A stretch of DNA of 64,000 nucleotides from Competibacter sp963695105 (GTDB lineage Bacteria > Pseudomonadota > Gammaproteobacteria > Competibacterales > Competibacteraceae). Location: positions 1-64,000 of the forward strand of contig CAVOGC010000017.1 of the NCBI GenBank assembly GCA_963695105.1, read 5' to 3'. Numbering within the stretch: position 1 is the first letter of the stretch; the number at the start of each line of letters is the position of its first letter. The notes beneath the pieces were generated by a model. It was given only the letters and a program-made list of their open reading frames with translations, was not told where the DNA came from and made no database searches. Shown here one piece after another: positions 10,601-19,698 of this stretch. The position numbers and the translations under genes were made by a program.

Positions 10601-11508
10601 TGCGCGATCATCCCGACTGCGCCCGCGAAGCGCTCGAAGCCGCCTGCGATCCCACCGATCCCGGACTGAGCGTCCATCTGACCTTCGATCCCGCCGAGGA
10701 TGTGGCGGCGCCGTTCATCGCCAATGGCGGCGCGCGCCCACGGGTGGCCATCCTGCGCGAGCAGGGCGTGAATGGTCAGATCGAAATGGCGGCGGCTTTC
10801 GACCGCGCCGGCTTCGCGGCGGTGGATGTCCACATGAGCGACATCATGGCCGGCCAGGTCGCTCTGGCGGATTTTCACGGCCTGGCGGCCTGCGGCGGAT
10901 TTTCCTACGGCGACGTGCTGGGCGCTGGTGAGGGTTGGGCCAAGTCGATCCTGTTCAATCCCCGCGCCCGCGAGCAGTTCGCCGCGTTCTTCGCCCGATC
11001 CGACAGTTTCGGCTTGGGGATTTGCAACGGCTGTCAGATGCTGTCCAACCTGCACGAGCTTATCGCTGGAACCGAACCGTGGCCGCGCTTCGTGCGCAAC
11101 CGGGTGGAGCAGTTCGAGGCGCGGTTGAGCCTGGTGGAGGTGCTGCCGTCGCCGTCGCTGTTCCTGCGCGGCATGGAAGGCTCGCGACTGCCGGTCGCGG
11201 TGGCGCACGGCGAGGGCCGGGCGGAGTTCCGCGACGCGGACGGAGCGGATGCGGCGCTGGCAGCGGGCGTGGCCGCGCTGCGTTTCGTGGATCACTTCGG
11301 GCAACCGGCCGAGACTTATCCCGCCAATCCCAACGGTTCGCCGGGCGGGATCGCCGGACTGAGCAGCCGCGACGGCCGTTTCACCATCCTGATGCCGCAT
11401 CCGGAGCGGCTGTTCCGCACGGTGCAATACTCCTGGCATCCCGACGGCTGGGGCGAAGACGGGCCGTGGTTGCGGCTGTTCCGCAACGCCCGGCGCTGGC
11501 TCGGTTGA
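7624..11508 (+). CDS. purL: Phosphoribosylformylglycinamidine synthase (FGAM synthase)
   Basis: Large single-chain PurL (1294 residues, E. coli 1295). It converts FGAR plus glutamine and ATP to FGAM in step 4 of purine synthesis. The N-terminal domain is followed by the linker with NSEHCRHKIF, two AIRS-like synthetase halves (KVETHNHPT, then GGEIRDEGATGRG), and a C-terminal class I glutaminase. Its Cys nucleophile in GICNGCQML is residue 1134, matching E. coli Cys1135, and the His/Glu pair is in MPHPERLFR. ATG 7624 is preferred over an in-frame GTG at 7615, because AGGAGAG sits about 9 bases before the ATG and would be too close to the GTG. Confidence 0.97.
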   Translation: MLRFRGSPALSPFRLEKLLAALRRRVPVVTEVYAEFVHFVDGRLTAHDREVLDRLLQYGPAATQRHLDGEPTFLVVPRPGTLSPWSSKATDIARNCGLQHVRRIERGVAYYIESTRALTAGDLATLKPLLHDRMTEAVLGSADDPAVLFAHAEPAPLASVDLLGGGRDALAVANRELGLALSEDEIDYLLDSFIRLERNPTDVELMMFAQANSEHCRHKIFNADWIVDGVKQDRSLFAMIRHTHERHPDDVLSAYHDNAAVMTGFHAGRFFPDPTDGQYRYHPEAVHILMKVETHNHPTAISPFPGAATGSGGEIRDEGATGRGAKPKAGLCGFSVSHLRIPDFVQPWERDYGKPARIVSALEIMLEGPIGAAAFNNEFGRPNLAGYFRSFEEDGPDGQRRGYHKPIMIAGGLGNIREPHVHKAALPPGAVIVILGGPAMLIGLGGGAASSMAAGSSHEDLDFASVQRGNPEIQRRVQEVIDRCAALGQDNPILSIHDVGAGGLSNAVPEIVHDAGRGGRFELRDVPNDDPGMSPMQIWCNEAQERYVLAIAAEELEIFKTLCERERCPYAVIGATTEMPHLTVDDRQFGNRPVDLPMNVLFGKPPKLLREVAREPAALWPLDLAGVELADAVARVLRFPAVADKSFLITIGDRTVTGLVCRDQMVGPWQAPVSDVAVTATSFDADTGEAMAMGERAPLALLDAPASGRMAVGEALTNIAAARIEKLGDVKLSANWMAAAGHPGEDARLFDTVQAVGMELCPALGIAIPVGKDSLSMKTVWDAGGERKSVVGPLSLIVSAFAPVPDLRRTLTPQLRADRGDTDLILIDLGRGKNRLGGSALAQVYNQLGDAVPDLDQPEDLAAFFALIQELNAAGRLLAYHDRSDGGLLAVLAEMMFAGGRGVTVLLDDLGEELLPALFAEELGAVVQVRARDRDAVLGRLIAAGLGECSHVIGTPNDQDRLILRHAGESVFSAGRAELRRLWSETSCRMQALRDHPDCAREALEAACDPTDPGLSVHLTFDPAEDVAAPFIANGGARPRVAILREQGVNGQIEMAAAFDRAGFAAVDVHMSDIMAGQVALADFHGLAACGGFSYGDVLGAGEGWAKSILFNPRAREQFAAFFARSDSFGLGICNGCQMLSNLHELIAGTEPWPRFVRNRVEQFEARLSLVEVLPSPSLFLRGMEGSRLPVAVAHGEGRAEFRDADGADAALAAGVAALRFVDHFGQPAETYPANPNGSPGGIAGLSSRDGRFTILMPHPERLFRTVQYSWHPDGWGEDGPWLRLFRNARRWLG

Positions 11509-11528
11509 ACCGTGGATTGCCGCCGCTG

Positions 11529-11545
11529 CAGGGCAGGGCAGGGCA
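11529..11545. repeat. Short pentanucleotide repeat (CAGGG)n
   Basis: Three copies of CAGGG plus CA lie in the 87-base gap between purL and the oxidoreductase gene. It is too short to interpret but could vary in copy number. Confidence 0.4.
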
Positions 11546-11595
11546 TGGTCGCCTACACTTGAGCAATTCCCCCATTCGCCATCGAGGAGAAGGTC

Positions 11596-12573
11596 ATGCC
11601 CAAAGCCATCCGCATCCATGAATACGGCGGTCCCGAAGTGCTGCGCTGGGAAGAGGTGGACGTGGGGGAACCCGGTCCGGGCCAGCTTCGGGTGCGCCAC
11701 GACGCCGTCGGCCTCAACTATATCGATGTCTATCACCGCACCGGCCTGTATCCCTTGCCGTCGCTGCCCTGGACGCTGGGCATGGAAGGCGCGGGCCGGG
11801 TGGAGGCGGTCGGCGAGGGCGTGACCGAATTCAAGGTCGGCGACCGGGTGGCCTATGCCAGCCCACCGGTCGGCGCCTACGCCGAAGTCCGGTTAATGCC
11901 GGCCGACCGGGTCGTGGCGCTGCCCGACGCCATCGACGACCAGACCGCCGCCGCGATGATGTTGCAAGGCATGACCGCGCAATACCTGCTGCGGCGTACC
12001 TACCGGGTGCAACCGGGGGATACCATTCTTCTGCACGCCGCTGCTGGCGGAGTCGGGCTGATCGTCAGCCAGTGGGCGCGACATCTGGGTGCGACCGTGA
12101 TCGGCACGGTGGGCAGCGACGAGAAAGCCGAACTGGCCCGCGCGCACGGTTGCAATCACGTCATCGTCTACAGCCGCGAGAATTTCACCGAACGGGTTCG
12201 CGAAATTACCGACGGTCAAGGCGTGGCGGCGGTCTATGACTCGGTCGGACAGGAGACCTTCATGGGCTCGCTGGACTGTCTGCGCCGGCTGGGCATGATG
12301 GTCAGCTTCGGTAACGCCTCGGGTCCGGTGCCGCCATTCGATCCGGGTATTCTGGCCGCCAAGGGTTCGCTGTTCCTGACTCGGCCCAGCCTGATGGCCT
12401 ACACGGCCGAGCGCGCGGACTTGCTGACCAGCGCCGCCGAACTGTTCGCGGTGGTTTCCAGCGGAGCGGTCAGGATCGAAGTGCGGCAGACTTATCCGCT
12501 AGCCGAAACCGCCCGCGCGCACCGCGACCTGGAAGCGCGCAAGACCACCGGTTCCACCGTGCTGTTGCCTTGA
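11596..12573 (+). CDS. qor: NADPH:quinone reductase, zinc-independent MDR family
   Basis: Medium-chain oxidoreductase of the Qor/zeta-crystallin type, reducing quinones with NADPH in the cytosol. At 325 residues it is close to E. coli QorA (327). The start has a strong GAGGAGAAGG site. The N-terminal GroES-like fold begins KAIRIHEYGGPEVL. The Rossmann loop is HAAAGGVGLIVSQWA, and the C-terminus keeps ATGSTVLLP-like family sequence (KTTGSTVLLP). No zinc-binding Cys cluster is present, as expected for this subgroup. The in vivo substrate cannot be told from sequence. Confidence 0.92.
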   Translation: MPKAIRIHEYGGPEVLRWEEVDVGEPGPGQLRVRHDAVGLNYIDVYHRTGLYPLPSLPWTLGMEGAGRVEAVGEGVTEFKVGDRVAYASPPVGAYAEVRLMPADRVVALPDAIDDQTAAAMMLQGMTAQYLLRRTYRVQPGDTILLHAAAGGVGLIVSQWARHLGATVIGTVGSDEKAELARAHGCNHVIVYSRENFTERVREITDGQGVAAVYDSVGQETFMGSLDCLRRLGMMVSFGNASGPVPPFDPGILAAKGSLFLTRPSLMAYTAERADLLTSAAELFAVVSSGAVRIEVRQTYPLAETARAHRDLEARKTTGSTVLLP

Positions 12574-12628
12574 AACGGCGACCGTTGCGGCGTATGCCCA
12601 CCCGTCTCTCCCATCTAGAGAGAACGAA

Positions 12629-12967
12629 GTGCGCCCATGCCACATCGCCGTGATCGGCGCCGGAATTACCGGCTTAACCCAGGCCCTGTGCTTGCAGCGC
12701 CAGGGGAGTCGGATCACCCTCTTCGAATGTGGCGGCGGGCGCCTGGACCATCATTGCAGCTATGTCGGGGCGGGGATGCTGGCCCCTTACTGCGAACTGA
12801 GCGAGGCGGAAGCCGAAATCGCCCGCTGGGGCGTCTCGGCCCTCGCGTTGTGGCGGCAAATCGTCCCGACGCTCGCGCAACCCGTGCACATGACCTGTGA
12901 GGGTACGCTGGTGGTCGCGCATCACCGGGACCGGGCGGGCATGCAACACCTGGCCGAACGGGCCGGA
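12629..12967 (+). pseudogene. thiO: thiO remnant: N-terminal third of glycine oxidase
   Basis: ThiO is an FAD enzyme that oxidises glycine to iminoglycine for the thiazole of thiamine. The frame opens at GTG 12629 with the FAD-binding IGAGITG motif and the ThiO-like GAGMLAPYCE. It continues to about residue 112 of an expected ~350. There it passes directly and in frame into ThiG sequence (FWSTIKELGVQ). The rest of thiO, all of thiS if it was present, and roughly the first 50 codons of thiG are missing. The join lies within about 12955-12970. The reading frame then ends at 13117 because of the thiG frameshift. The flavin-oxidase substrate domain is absent, so no activity is expected. Confidence 0.85.
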
Positions 12968-13592
12968 AACCGCTTCTGGTCCACGATCAAGGAACTGGGA
13001 GTACAGGTACCTGCCGAATACCGCCGGCTGCAAGACCGTGAAGGAAGCCGTGACCACCGCCGAGATGGGGCGGGAAATCTTCGAGACGGCGTGGCTGAAG
13101 CTGGAAGTCATCGGTGACGATTACACCTTGCAACCGCACCCGTTCCTGCTGGTCGAGGTGGCGGAAGAACTGTGCCGGCGGGGTTTTCAGGTTTTTCCGT
13201 ACACCACCGAGGACATGGTGGTGGCGGAGCGGTTGATTCAGGCCGGTTGCTCGATCCTGATGCCGTGGGGGGCGCCGATTGGTTCGGGGCAGGGATTGAA
13301 CAATCCCCATGCGCTGCGGACCTTGCGCGCCCGTTACCCGGATATCGCGTTGATCGTGGACGGCGGCATCGGCAAACCTTCCCACGCCATCATGGCGATG
13401 GAGATGGGCTACGACGGGGTGTTGGTCAACACCGCCGTGGCCCGCGCGACCGATCCGGTCCAGATGGGGCGTGCTTTCGGGTTGGCCGTCGAGGCTGGAC
13501 GGCTGGCTTACCGCGCCGGCGCGATGCCGGCTCAGGAAATGGCCGAACCGAGCACGCCCGTCACCGGAACACCGTTCTGGCGCCAGGCGTAG
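12968..13592 (+). pseudogene. thiG: thiG remnant: thiazole synthase lacking its start, frameshifted
   Basis: ThiG makes the thiazole phosphate of thiamine from DXP, dehydroglycine and ThiS-thiocarboxylate. From FWSTIKELGVQV the frame is that of the thiO remnant. At 13010-13011 one extra C breaks it: removing that base restores GVQVLPNTAGC, the normal ThiG sequence. The other frame then runs cleanly to 13592 with the conserved KLEVIGD (Schiff-base Lys), PYTTED, MPWGAPIGSGQG, LIVDGGIG and MEMGYDGVLVNTAV. The protein therefore lacks its first ~50 residues and is split in two frames. The downstream two thirds are otherwise well conserved, suggesting recent loss. Confidence 0.85.
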
Positions 13593-13603
13593 GAGCGAAT
13601 TTG

Positions 13604-14134
13604 ATGAAGACCGCCGGGAGCCATGGTTTTTATCCCGTGGTGGACGACGTGAGTTGGGTGCGCCGCTTCCTGCCGCTGGGCGTGCGGACGATCCAGCTTC
13701 GAATAAAAGGGCGGCCCGAAACGGAGGTGCGTCGTCAAATCCGCGAAGCCCTGGCCATCGCCGCCGATTACGACGACTGCCAGATGATCGTCAACGACTA
13801 CTGGCGGGAAGCGATTCAAGCAGGCGCGGCGTGGCTGCATCTGGGGTAGGAGGATTGGGCGGGCGCCGACCGCGCGGCGATCCGGGCGGCCGGGATCAAA
13901 CTGGGGATCAGTACCCATAGTCCCGAAGAACTGGCAAAAGCGCTGGACGCCAGGCCCGATTACGTTGCCTTGGGGCCGATCTACGCGATGACGTTGAAAA
14001 AGATGCCCTGGTCCCCGCAAGGGCTCGACCGCATCGGCGAATGGAAAACGCGCTGCGGCGGTCCGCTGGTCGCCATCGGCGGAATCACCTTGGAGCGGGC
14101 GTCGCCGTCCCCGGCGGCGGTCGAGCATTCATGA
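13604..14134 (+). pseudogene. thiE: thiE remnant: nonsense codon and damaged C-terminus
   Basis: ThiE joins the thiazole and pyrimidine phosphates into thiamine phosphate. The frame starts at ATG 13604 and shows LRIKGRPETE, then IVNDYWREAI and WLHLG. At 13847-13849 a TAG replaces the CAG expected in the family motif HLGQED. Reading through, the same frame continues with EDWAGAD, KLGISTHSPEEL, PDYVALGPIY, MPWSPQGL and GGITLERA. It then loses the family sequence and stops at 14132-14134. About 40 C-terminal residues that normally bind substrate phosphate are missing. Two independent lesions make this a true pseudogene rather than a single base error. Confidence 0.85.
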
Positions 14135-14189
14135 CCCGTCCGCGTTCCGTTCGGCCTTCCGGCGTTCCGATGTCCTTGACCGAAGCGCG

Positions 14190-15128
14190 CTAGGCCGCGC
14201 GCGGTGCTTCCATCAGCGCCTTGACGTGAACCGCCACGCTGGCGGCCAGCGCCGACAGGTTGTAGCCGCCTTCCAGCACCGATACCACCCGGCCTTCGCA
14301 GCAGTCGGTCGCGACCGCCAGGATCTGGCGGGTTAGCCACTCGTAGTCGTCCTCGTTGAAATTGAGTTCGGCCAGCGGGTCCAGGTAATGGGCGTCGAAG
14401 CCGGCCGAAATCAGAATCAGTTCCGGTTGGAGCCGCCGCAGCGCCGGTTCGATGTCCTGGCGCCAAGCGTGTTGCAACTCAGCCGAGCCGCTGTCGGCCA
14501 GCAACGGGACGTTGACGATATTGCCGACCCCACGTTCCTCGCGGCGACCGGTGCCGGGGTAAATGTAGGCCTGATGGGTGGAGACGTACAGGTAGCCGGG
14601 GTCGTGCTCGAACGCCGCCTGGGTGCCGTTGCCGTGGTGCACGTCGAAATCGATCACCGCCACCCGTTCCAGCCCGTGAACGGCGCGGGCGTGGGCAGCG
14701 CCGATGGCGGCGTTGTTGAACAGGCAAAAACCCATGGCCTGTGCCGGTTCGGCGTGGTGGCCGGGCGGCCGGATGGCGCAGAAGGCGTTGCTGGCTTCCC
14801 GTTGCAACACGGCATCCACCGCCGCGCAGACCGCACCAGCCGCCCGCAGGGCGGCCTCCCCCGAGCGCGGCGAAACGACGGTATCGCCGTCGATGGCGTA
14901 ATGCCCCTGTTTGGGAATCCGGCCGAGGATGCGTTCGATGTGGCTTTGGCTGTGGATGCGGGTGAGTTGCTCGCGCGTGGCCTCGGGCGGGTCGCGCCAC
15001 TCCAGCGCCGCGAACGGGGCGGTGCCGAGGGCGTTGAGGATGGCGGTCAGCCGGGCCGCGCATTCCGGGTGGCCGAAACCGGTGTCGTGTTCCTGGCAAG
15101 CCGAATGAGTGTAGAGCAGAGTGGTCAT
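14190..15128 (-). CDS. Histone deacetylase family protein (class II-like)
   Basis: Zinc-dependent deacetylase of the HDAC/AcuC/acetylpolyamine amidohydrolase superfamily, 312 residues. The signature residues are intact: RPPGHHAE (catalytic His pair), DFDVHHGNGT (metal-binding Asp/His) and SAGFDAH (second metal Asp). The natural substrate in bacteria is usually unknown; acetyl-lysine proteins or acetylpolyamines are possible. ATG 15128 (MTTLLYTHSACQEHDTGFGHPE is family-like) overlaps the stop of the upstream CBS gene as ATGA, so the two are probably translationally coupled. An in-frame start exists at 15161 but would add non-conserved residues. Confidence 0.9.
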   Translation of the reverse strand: MTTLLYTHSACQEHDTGFGHPECAARLTAILNALGTAPFAALEWRDPPEATREQLTRIHSQSHIERILGRIPKQGHYAIDGDTVVSPRSGEAALRAAGAVCAAVDAVLQREASNAFCAIRPPGHHAEPAQAMGFCLFNNAAIGAAHARAVHGLERVAVIDFDVHHGNGTQAAFEHDPGYLYVSTHQAYIYPGTGRREERGVGNIVNVPLLADSGSAELQHAWRQDIEPALRRLQPELILISAGFDAHYLDPLAELNFNEDDYEWLTRQILAVATDCCEGRVVSVLEGGYNLSALAASVAVHVKALMEAPRAA

Positions 15129-15586
15129 GGCGCCGGGTCCTCGCGAGTGGGCACCTCGCATCTGGCGGTGGCGCGGCGCAGCATTTTCAGAACGTCCTGG
15201 CGGGAGATGATGCCGACCAATCGATTGTTTTCCGCGACCACCGGCAGGCTCTTGGCGCGCATTTCCACCAGCTTTTGCAGCAGTCGACTGAGCGGCAGTT
15301 GCGGGCTGATGGTGACCGGGTCGCGGGTCATCACCGTTTCGACGAGCTGCTCCATGATGTCGTCGTAATGCGGGACCAGGGTGTGGGAGTCGAAACGAAA
15401 TGCATTCAGCAAGTCGAACTTGGTCAGCATGCCGAGCAAGTGGCGTTGGCTGTCCACGACCGGCACGCCATTGAAGTCGTGGGTTTCGAACAGTTCCTCG
15501 GCCTCGCGCAGTTTGGCTTTGGGGCTGATGGCGATGGGATCGACGGTCATCGCGTCGCGGACTTGGTATTGCAGAAATTCGTACAT
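15125..15586 (-). CDS. CBS-domain pair protein
   Basis: A 153-residue cytosolic protein made of two CBS motifs (about 8-65 and 80-140) and little else. The first contains AMTVDPIAISP and GVPVVDSQRHLLGMLTKFDLL; the second contains VMTRDPVTISP and SLPVVAENNRLVGIISRQDVL. Such pairs bind adenine nucleotides and act as energy-state sensors, often on a partner protein. It is first in a two-gene unit with the HDAC-family gene, suggesting that its ligand state tunes that enzyme; this is inference. The start has an AAAGGA site. Confidence 0.85.
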   Translation of the reverse strand: MYEFLQYQVRDAMTVDPIAISPKAKLREAEELFETHDFNGVPVVDSQRHLLGMLTKFDLLNAFRFDSHTLVPHYDDIMEQLVETVMTRDPVTISPQLPLSRLLQKLVEMRAKSLPVVAENNRLVGIISRQDVLKMLRRATARCEVPTREDPAP

Positions 15587-15753
15587 GGGTGGGAGTCCTT
15601 TACAAATACGAAGTCGTGGCGTTTCGCGCCCGGGAATTTTGTCACGGCGGGACGGGGGCCGGGAAAACCGTGGGTCATACGGATGGGTGTCACTTTACGC
15701 CCTTGTCACCGATCCTGCATCGTTGCCGGGGGTTGCGCCGCGACTTGAGGCGC

Positions 15754-16725
15754 TCAACCGGTTTCCGCCACCCGCGCCAGCGCCGCTTCCACCACCTCCA
15801 CCCCCGCGCCGCGCCGGCAGGCCCGTTCGCTCAAGGTGCGCCGCCAGGCCCGCGCCCCCGGCAGGCCCTGAAACAACCCAAGGATAGGCCGGGTCATGCA
15901 GTGCAGCGGCGTTCCCGCCCGCAGTTGTTTTTCCAGATAGGGAAGCAACGCCCGAACGACCTGGTGACGGCCCGGCGGCGGCGCGCTCGCGCCGAAAAAC
16001 CGCTCGTCCGCCTCGGCCAGCAGGTAGGGGTTCTCGTAAGCCGCGCGGCCGATCATCGCCCCGTCCACCTGTCGCAACTGTTCCGCTACCTGTTCCAGCG
16101 TGATCAGCCCGCCGTTGAGCACAACGGTCAGTTCGGGGAAATCCCGCTTGAGCCGATGCACGATCTCATAACGCAGCGGCGGAATTTCCCGGTTTTGCTT
16201 CGGGCTCAAGCCGCTCAGCCAGGCCTTGCGGGCGTGAACGATGAATACCGCGCACCCGCCCGCCGCGACCCGGCGCACGAAATCCGCCAATTCCTCGTAG
16301 GCGTCCCGCCCGTCGATCCCGATGCGGGATTTGACCGTCACCGGCAGGTCCGCCGCCGCCCGCATCGCCGCTACGCACTCCGCCACCAGATCCGGTTCCG
16401 CCATCAGACAGGCGCCGAACCGGCCCGACTGAACCCGGTCGCTGGGGCAGCCGACGTTGAGATTGACTTCGTCGTAGCCCCAGTCGGCGGCGATGCGGGC
16501 GCAGCGGGCCAGCTCGGCGGGGTCGCTGCCGCCCAGTTGCAGGGCCAGCGGATGTTCGGCCGGGTCATGGGCCAGCAGCCGTTCCCGATCCCCGCGCAGC
16601 GCCGCTCCGGTTGTGATCATCTCGGTGTAAAGCAGGGTGTGGCGGGTCAGCAGCCGGAGGAAATACCGGCAGTGCCGGTCGGTCCAGTCCAGCATCGGCG
16701 CGATGGCGAGCAGACGGTCGAGCAT
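15754..16725 (-). CDS. dusA: tRNA-dihydrouridine synthase A
   Basis: FMN enzyme that reduces U20/U20a in the tRNA D-loop using NADPH. At 323 residues it fits DusA (E. coli 330-345). The motifs are APMLDWTDRHCRYF at the N-terminus, LQLGGSDP, NLNVGCPSDRVQSGRFGACLM with the catalytic Cys in GCPS, VTVKSRIGID, HARKAWLSGLSPKQNR and VLNGG. Many cytosines and CGs in its C-terminal 30 residues encode an Arg-rich tail. It sits 26 bases downstream of pyrD on the same strand, so it may be expressed with it, although the functions are unrelated. Confidence 0.95.
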   Translation of the reverse strand: MLDRLLAIAPMLDWTDRHCRYFLRLLTRHTLLYTEMITTGAALRGDRERLLAHDPAEHPLALQLGGSDPAELARCARIAADWGYDEVNLNVGCPSDRVQSGRFGACLMAEPDLVAECVAAMRAAADLPVTVKSRIGIDGRDAYEELADFVRRVAAGGCAVFIVHARKAWLSGLSPKQNREIPPLRYEIVHRLKRDFPELTVVLNGGLITLEQVAEQLRQVDGAMIGRAAYENPYLLAEADERFFGASAPPPGRHQVVRALLPYLEKQLRAGTPLHCMTRPILGLFQGLPGARAWRRTLSERACRRGAGVEVVEAALARVAETG

Positions 16726-16751
16726 GGCGTGAGCACGTACCGGGGGAGCGG

Positions 16752-17765
16752 TTAACGCAAGGCTCGCACCGCTTCCCGGATCAGATCCGGGCCGCGATAG
16801 ATAAAGCCGGTATAAATCTGCACCAGGCTGGCGCCGGCCTCGATCTTGGCGGCGGCGTCGGCTCCACCGAGAATGCCACCCACGGCGATGATCGGGATTT
16901 CACCGGCCAGGATGCCGGCCAAGCGCCGCACCACCGCGGTCGAGCGTTCCCGCAGCGGCGCGCCGCTCAACCCGCCCGCTTCCCTGGCATGAGGCAAGTC
17001 TTCCACGCCGGCTCGCGAGAAGGTGGTGTTGGTGGCGATGACCGCATCCATCCCGTGCCGGAGCAGCGCTTGCCCCACCTTGGGCAAATCGGCGTCGGCC
17101 AGATCGGGGGCGATCTTGATCGCCAGCGGCACGTAACGGCCATGGGAATCGCACAGCCGTTGTTGTTCCGCTTTCAACGCCGCCAGCAACCGGTCCAGCG
17201 CCGCACCGTATTGCAGGTCGCGCAGGCCCGGCGTGTTGGGCGATGAGATGTTCACGGTGACGTAACTGGCCCAGGGGTAGACCTTGCGCAGGCCGATCAG
17301 GTAGTCGTCGGTGGCGCGCTCCACCGGGGTGTCGGCGTTCTTGCCGATGTTGATGCCCAGCACGCCCTTGAAGCCGGACCGCCCCACTTGCTCGACCAGA
17401 TAATCAACGCCCTTGTTGTTGAAGCCCAGCCGGTTGATCAGCGCCTGTGCCGGTGACAGCCGGAACATGCGGGGCTTGGGGTTGCCCGGCTGGGGGCGCG
17501 GGGTGACGGTGCCGATCTCGATGAAGCCGAATCCCAGCGCCTCCCAGGCCCTGATGCATTCGCCATTCTTGTCCAGACCGGCCGCCAGTCCGACCGGATT
17601 AGGGAAATCCAGACCCATGACCCGGCGCGGCTGGGACGGCACGCATGCCCCAAACAGCGCGCCCAGCGGTAAAGCCGGTGTCGCGCGCAGTATGCCAAGT
17701 GTCCAATCGTGAGCGGTTTCCGGGTCGAGCTGAAACAGCAGAGTGCGTAACGGAAAATAGAACAT
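16752..17765 (-). CDS. pyrD: Dihydroorotate dehydrogenase (quinone), class 2
   Basis: Membrane-associated flavoenzyme that oxidises dihydroorotate to orotate with quinone as acceptor. At 337 residues it matches E. coli PyrD (336). It starts MFYFPLRTLLFQLDPETAH, the helical membrane-docking segment of class 2 enzymes. GLAAGLDKNGE, the FMN-binding region NISSPNTPGLR with the catalytic Ser context, and IAVGGILGG are present. ATG 17765 is preferred over ATG 17771 because GAGG lies six bases before the former and touches the latter. A further in-frame upstream extension to 17891 has no family similarity. It has its own 534-base upstream region. Confidence 0.96.
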   Translation of the reverse strand: MFYFPLRTLLFQLDPETAHDWTLGILRATPALPLGALFGACVPSQPRRVMGLDFPNPVGLAAGLDKNGECIRAWEALGFGFIEIGTVTPRPQPGNPKPRMFRLSPAQALINRLGFNNKGVDYLVEQVGRSGFKGVLGINIGKNADTPVERATDDYLIGLRKVYPWASYVTVNISSPNTPGLRDLQYGAALDRLLAALKAEQQRLCDSHGRYVPLAIKIAPDLADADLPKVGQALLRHGMDAVIATNTTFSRAGVEDLPHAREAGGLSGAPLRERSTAVVRRLAGILAGEIPIIAVGGILGGADAAAKIEAGASLVQIYTGFIYRGPDLIREAVRALR

Positions 17766-18299
17766 CGCCATCCTCGGGCTCAATGGTGAGGTAAATAACC
17801 GCCGGTGTGGAAATGAGGCGACCGTCGTAACATGAAGCGCTAGCCTGAATATGTTCGGATAAGGGCGGATGCGTTGCCTACCTGACAGCAAGACGTCAAT
17901 AGTGCAGGTTCATAATACAGATTTCTCGAAAAACCAAGCTTGTTGTAGTAGACAATGTCTACAATCCGGTCGATACTATTCACATTGCTGTGTCTTTTTT
18001 CAAGTATCGAGGACGACAAACCAGCCAAGTATAGCGCCATGATTTCATGGACATGGCGGCAATTTCGTCGGAATTGTGAAGCGTATCCCCTGGGCTAATC
18101 ACGAGCCAGTATCATTCGCAAGCGCCGGGTTGCAACCGAAACATATATACGGCATTTCGAGGCATTTTGGTCGAATTGGATGTTTGAATGACACGGTAAG
18201 GCGTGATCGCCTTTGATCTGGCGGCAATAATTCCGGGTATCCTCCCGCGGCACGGCGGAACTCGGTGTTCCATCCAACCGATACGGCAGGTGAGATCCA
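17766..18299. other. Long divergent intergenic region, pyrD to sigma-54 activator gene
   Basis: No gene can be supported; the short minus-strand frames here have no recognisable sequence. The DNA is noticeably more AT-rich than the flanks. It holds a palindrome TAGACA-A-TGTCTA (17949-17961) within an outer TTG/CAA pair, and a CGCCATG/CATGGCG inverted repeat around 18040-18060. It must hold promoters for both pyrD and the activator gene, but I could not assign -35/-10 pairs with confidence. Confidence 0.5.
17949..17961. promoter_or_regulatory. Candidate operator palindrome
   Basis: TAGACA A TGTCTA is a perfect 6-bp dyad with a one-base centre, between the divergently transcribed pyrD and sigma-54 activator genes. 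Its size and place fit a regulator-binding site; which protein binds is unknown. Confidence 0.3.
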
Positions 18300-19643
<1,344 letters not shown>

Positions 19644-19698
19644 ACCGGCGCGGTCATTGAATGGGGCGGCCCGGGTCGCGGGCCGCGATATCGCCAAG

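Noticed and set aside
9133..11736. 867-residue open frame opposite purL
   Set aside because: It is antisense to well-conserved purL, with a His/Arg/Gln-rich product typical of high-GC shadow frames.
12897..13592. 231-residue intact ThiG from ATG 12897
   Set aside because: The first ~40 residues are an out-of-frame reading of thiO; only the part after LPNTAGC is ThiG, so the enzyme lacks its true N-terminus.
13847..13849. TAG in thiE as a recoded (pyrrolysine-type) codon
   Set aside because: The family has Gln (CAG) at this place, the C-terminus is also broken, and the neighbouring thi genes are damaged.
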